In this document: positions 5,641-6,322 of the stretch, piece after piece | Layout of the letters: every line of letters starts with the position of its first letter | Numbering within the stretch: position 1 is the first letter of the stretch | DNA from: Clostridiales bacterium | Lineage (GTDB): Bacteria; Bacillota; Peptococcia; Peptococcales; Peptococcaceae | Length of the DNA stretch: 6,322 bases | Assembly (NCBI GenBank): GCA_003343815.1 | Contig: QAKL01000028.1 | Coordinates: 1 to 6,322, forward strand | Direction: 5' to 3' | Notes under the pieces: model-generated | Databases searched by the model: none | What the model saw: only the letters and a program-made list of their open reading frames with translations | What the model was told of the DNA's origin: nothing | Made by a program: the position numbers and the translations under genes

Positions 5641-6194
5641 CGTTCACCTCGTTCGTATTCTGCCAAAAAACACTCGATCTCAGCGCGCGGGATCTGGTAA
5701 GCGTTAAGTTTATTTAGTAATCCTTTGGCATTCGCCTGCCCGATACGCAAATGATTGCACAAAGCCTCGCGCCTTTTTTGCGAGTCTGCCCCCGCCAAGC
5801 GCCAGCAGACCAAATCAGTCAGGGTATAATTTTCGCTTCCGTCCTGCACTGTCGCCTTGGCATTTTTTAAGGCGCGCACGATAGCCTCAGGCTTGGCATA
5901 CTCCACGCCGTATTTACCGGTTTTCGGATTAATCGCTTCAGACTTATTCAAATAAGCGTGCTTGCAGTTAGGAATGCGCCCTTTTAAGATATTACGGATC
6001 TTACTTCCCGGATAATCCGGATCGGTAAATACTATCACGCCGCGGTCTTTGGCGATAGTTTCTATTTCCTTGAGGCGTTCTTTAGTCAAACCAAGACCGT
6101 TGGTGATGATAATATCGGCATTGACCGCCCGTTTCAAAGCGCTGACATCGTCCTTGCCCTCGACGATAATTAATTCGGCTATATCTATTTTCAT
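5637..6194 (-). CDS. rnmV: Ribonuclease M5
   Basis: RNase M5 is the endonuclease that trims 5S rRNA precursor in Firmicutes, acting on the precursor bound by ribosomal protein L18. The protein has 185 residues, the normal length. The TOPRIM domain covers about residues 1-100: IIVEGKDD (9-16) carries the catalytic glutamate, and FTDPDYPGSKIR (56-67) carries the DxD metal-binding pair. GVEYA (96-100) matches the GVEHA-like block before the C-terminal domain (about 105-185), which is helical and specific to RNase M5. The ATG at 6194 has GGGGAG 5 bases upstream and overlaps the stop of the preceding gene as ATGA. The next gene, rsmA, also begins in a 4-base overlap. The rnmV-rsmA order is common in Firmicutes and links 5S and 16S rRNA maturation. 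Confidence 0.96.
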   Translation of the reverse strand: MKIDIAELIIVEGKDDVSALKRAVNADIIITNGLGLTKERLKEIETIAKDRGVIVFTDPDYPGSKIRNILKGRIPNCKHAYLNKSEAINPKTGKYGVEYAKPEAIVRALKNAKATVQDGSENYTLTDLVCWRLAGADSQKRREALCNHLRIGQANAKGLLNKLNAYQIPRAEIECFLAEYERGER

Positions 6195-6322
6195 TTTTGC
6201 TCCCCACTGTTTGCTTTATCGTTAATTGCGCTGATTATCCGCGTTAATTTTTGCGGTGTCAACTCGGTAATTGGGCAGATTTTCTGCGGATTGGCAGGAT
6301 AGTCGCCCAGCGCTTTCTCATA
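6191..6322 (-). CDS. C-terminal fragment of an unidentified protein upstream of rnmV
   Basis: The minus-strand frame is open from the right edge for 43 codons to a TGA at 6191-6193. This stop overlaps the rnmV start as ATGA, the same arrangement as at rnmV-rsmA, which supports real coding. The residues include DYPANPQKICPITELTPQKL and an end rich in polar and charged residues (NDKANSGEQK). I do not recognise the family. In many Firmicutes tatD lies before rnmV, but this tail does not look like a TatD C-terminus, which usually ends in a TTxNAxxLFG-like block. The start, the length and the promoter of the operon are outside the window. Confidence 0.6.
   Translation of the reverse strand, partial: YEKALGDYPANPQKICPITELTPQKLTRIISAINDKANSGEQK

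Overview
The window is ordinary chromosomal DNA from a bacterium, most likely a Firmicute and possibly a Negativicute. The best pointers are the paired RNase M5 (rnmV) and rsmA (ksgA) genes, strong AGGAGG-type ribosome binding sites, sigma-A-type promoters, and an argF-argG pair with ARG-box-like sites. The lineage is inferred from gene content; there is no rRNA gene or other decisive marker here.

Layout. Positions 1-1583 (minus strand) hold the N-terminal 527 residues of a CPA2-family cation:proton antiporter, which runs off the left edge. An intergenic region of 158 bases with a perfect 22-bp palindrome separates it from a divergent small membrane protein of the Tic20/DUF4870-like type (1742-2035, plus). 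A small acidic protein that I do not recognise follows (2142-2471, plus), with a good promoter of its own. The arginine biosynthesis operon comes next: argF (ornithine carbamoyltransferase, 2560-3486) and argG (argininosuccinate synthase, 3521-4726), 34 bases apart. Two ARG-box-like sites lie over the -35 and -10 elements of the argF promoter. The operon ends at an intrinsic terminator (4735-4762). A second, perfect 16-bp hairpin (4769-4805) serves both strands, because the next genes converge on it.

On the minus strand, 4804-6322 is a tightly packed operon read from right to left: the C-terminal 43 residues of an unidentified protein, then rnmV (RNase M5, 5S rRNA maturation), then rsmA (16S rRNA dimethyladenosine methyltransferase). 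Each junction is a 4-base ATGA overlap, which suggests translational coupling.

Together, argF and argG carry out two consecutive steps from ornithine to argininosuccinate; argH is not in the window. The rnmV-rsmA pair joins two rRNA maturation functions. The antiporter probably handles monovalent cation or pH homeostasis. No gene-free stretch exceeds 300 bases, and I saw no mobile element, CRISPR array, tRNA or rRNA gene. I found no convincing new biological system. The items most worth checking are the tandem operator-like sites at argF, the palindrome in the divergent intergenic region, the membrane extension of the antiporter, and the two unidentified proteins.
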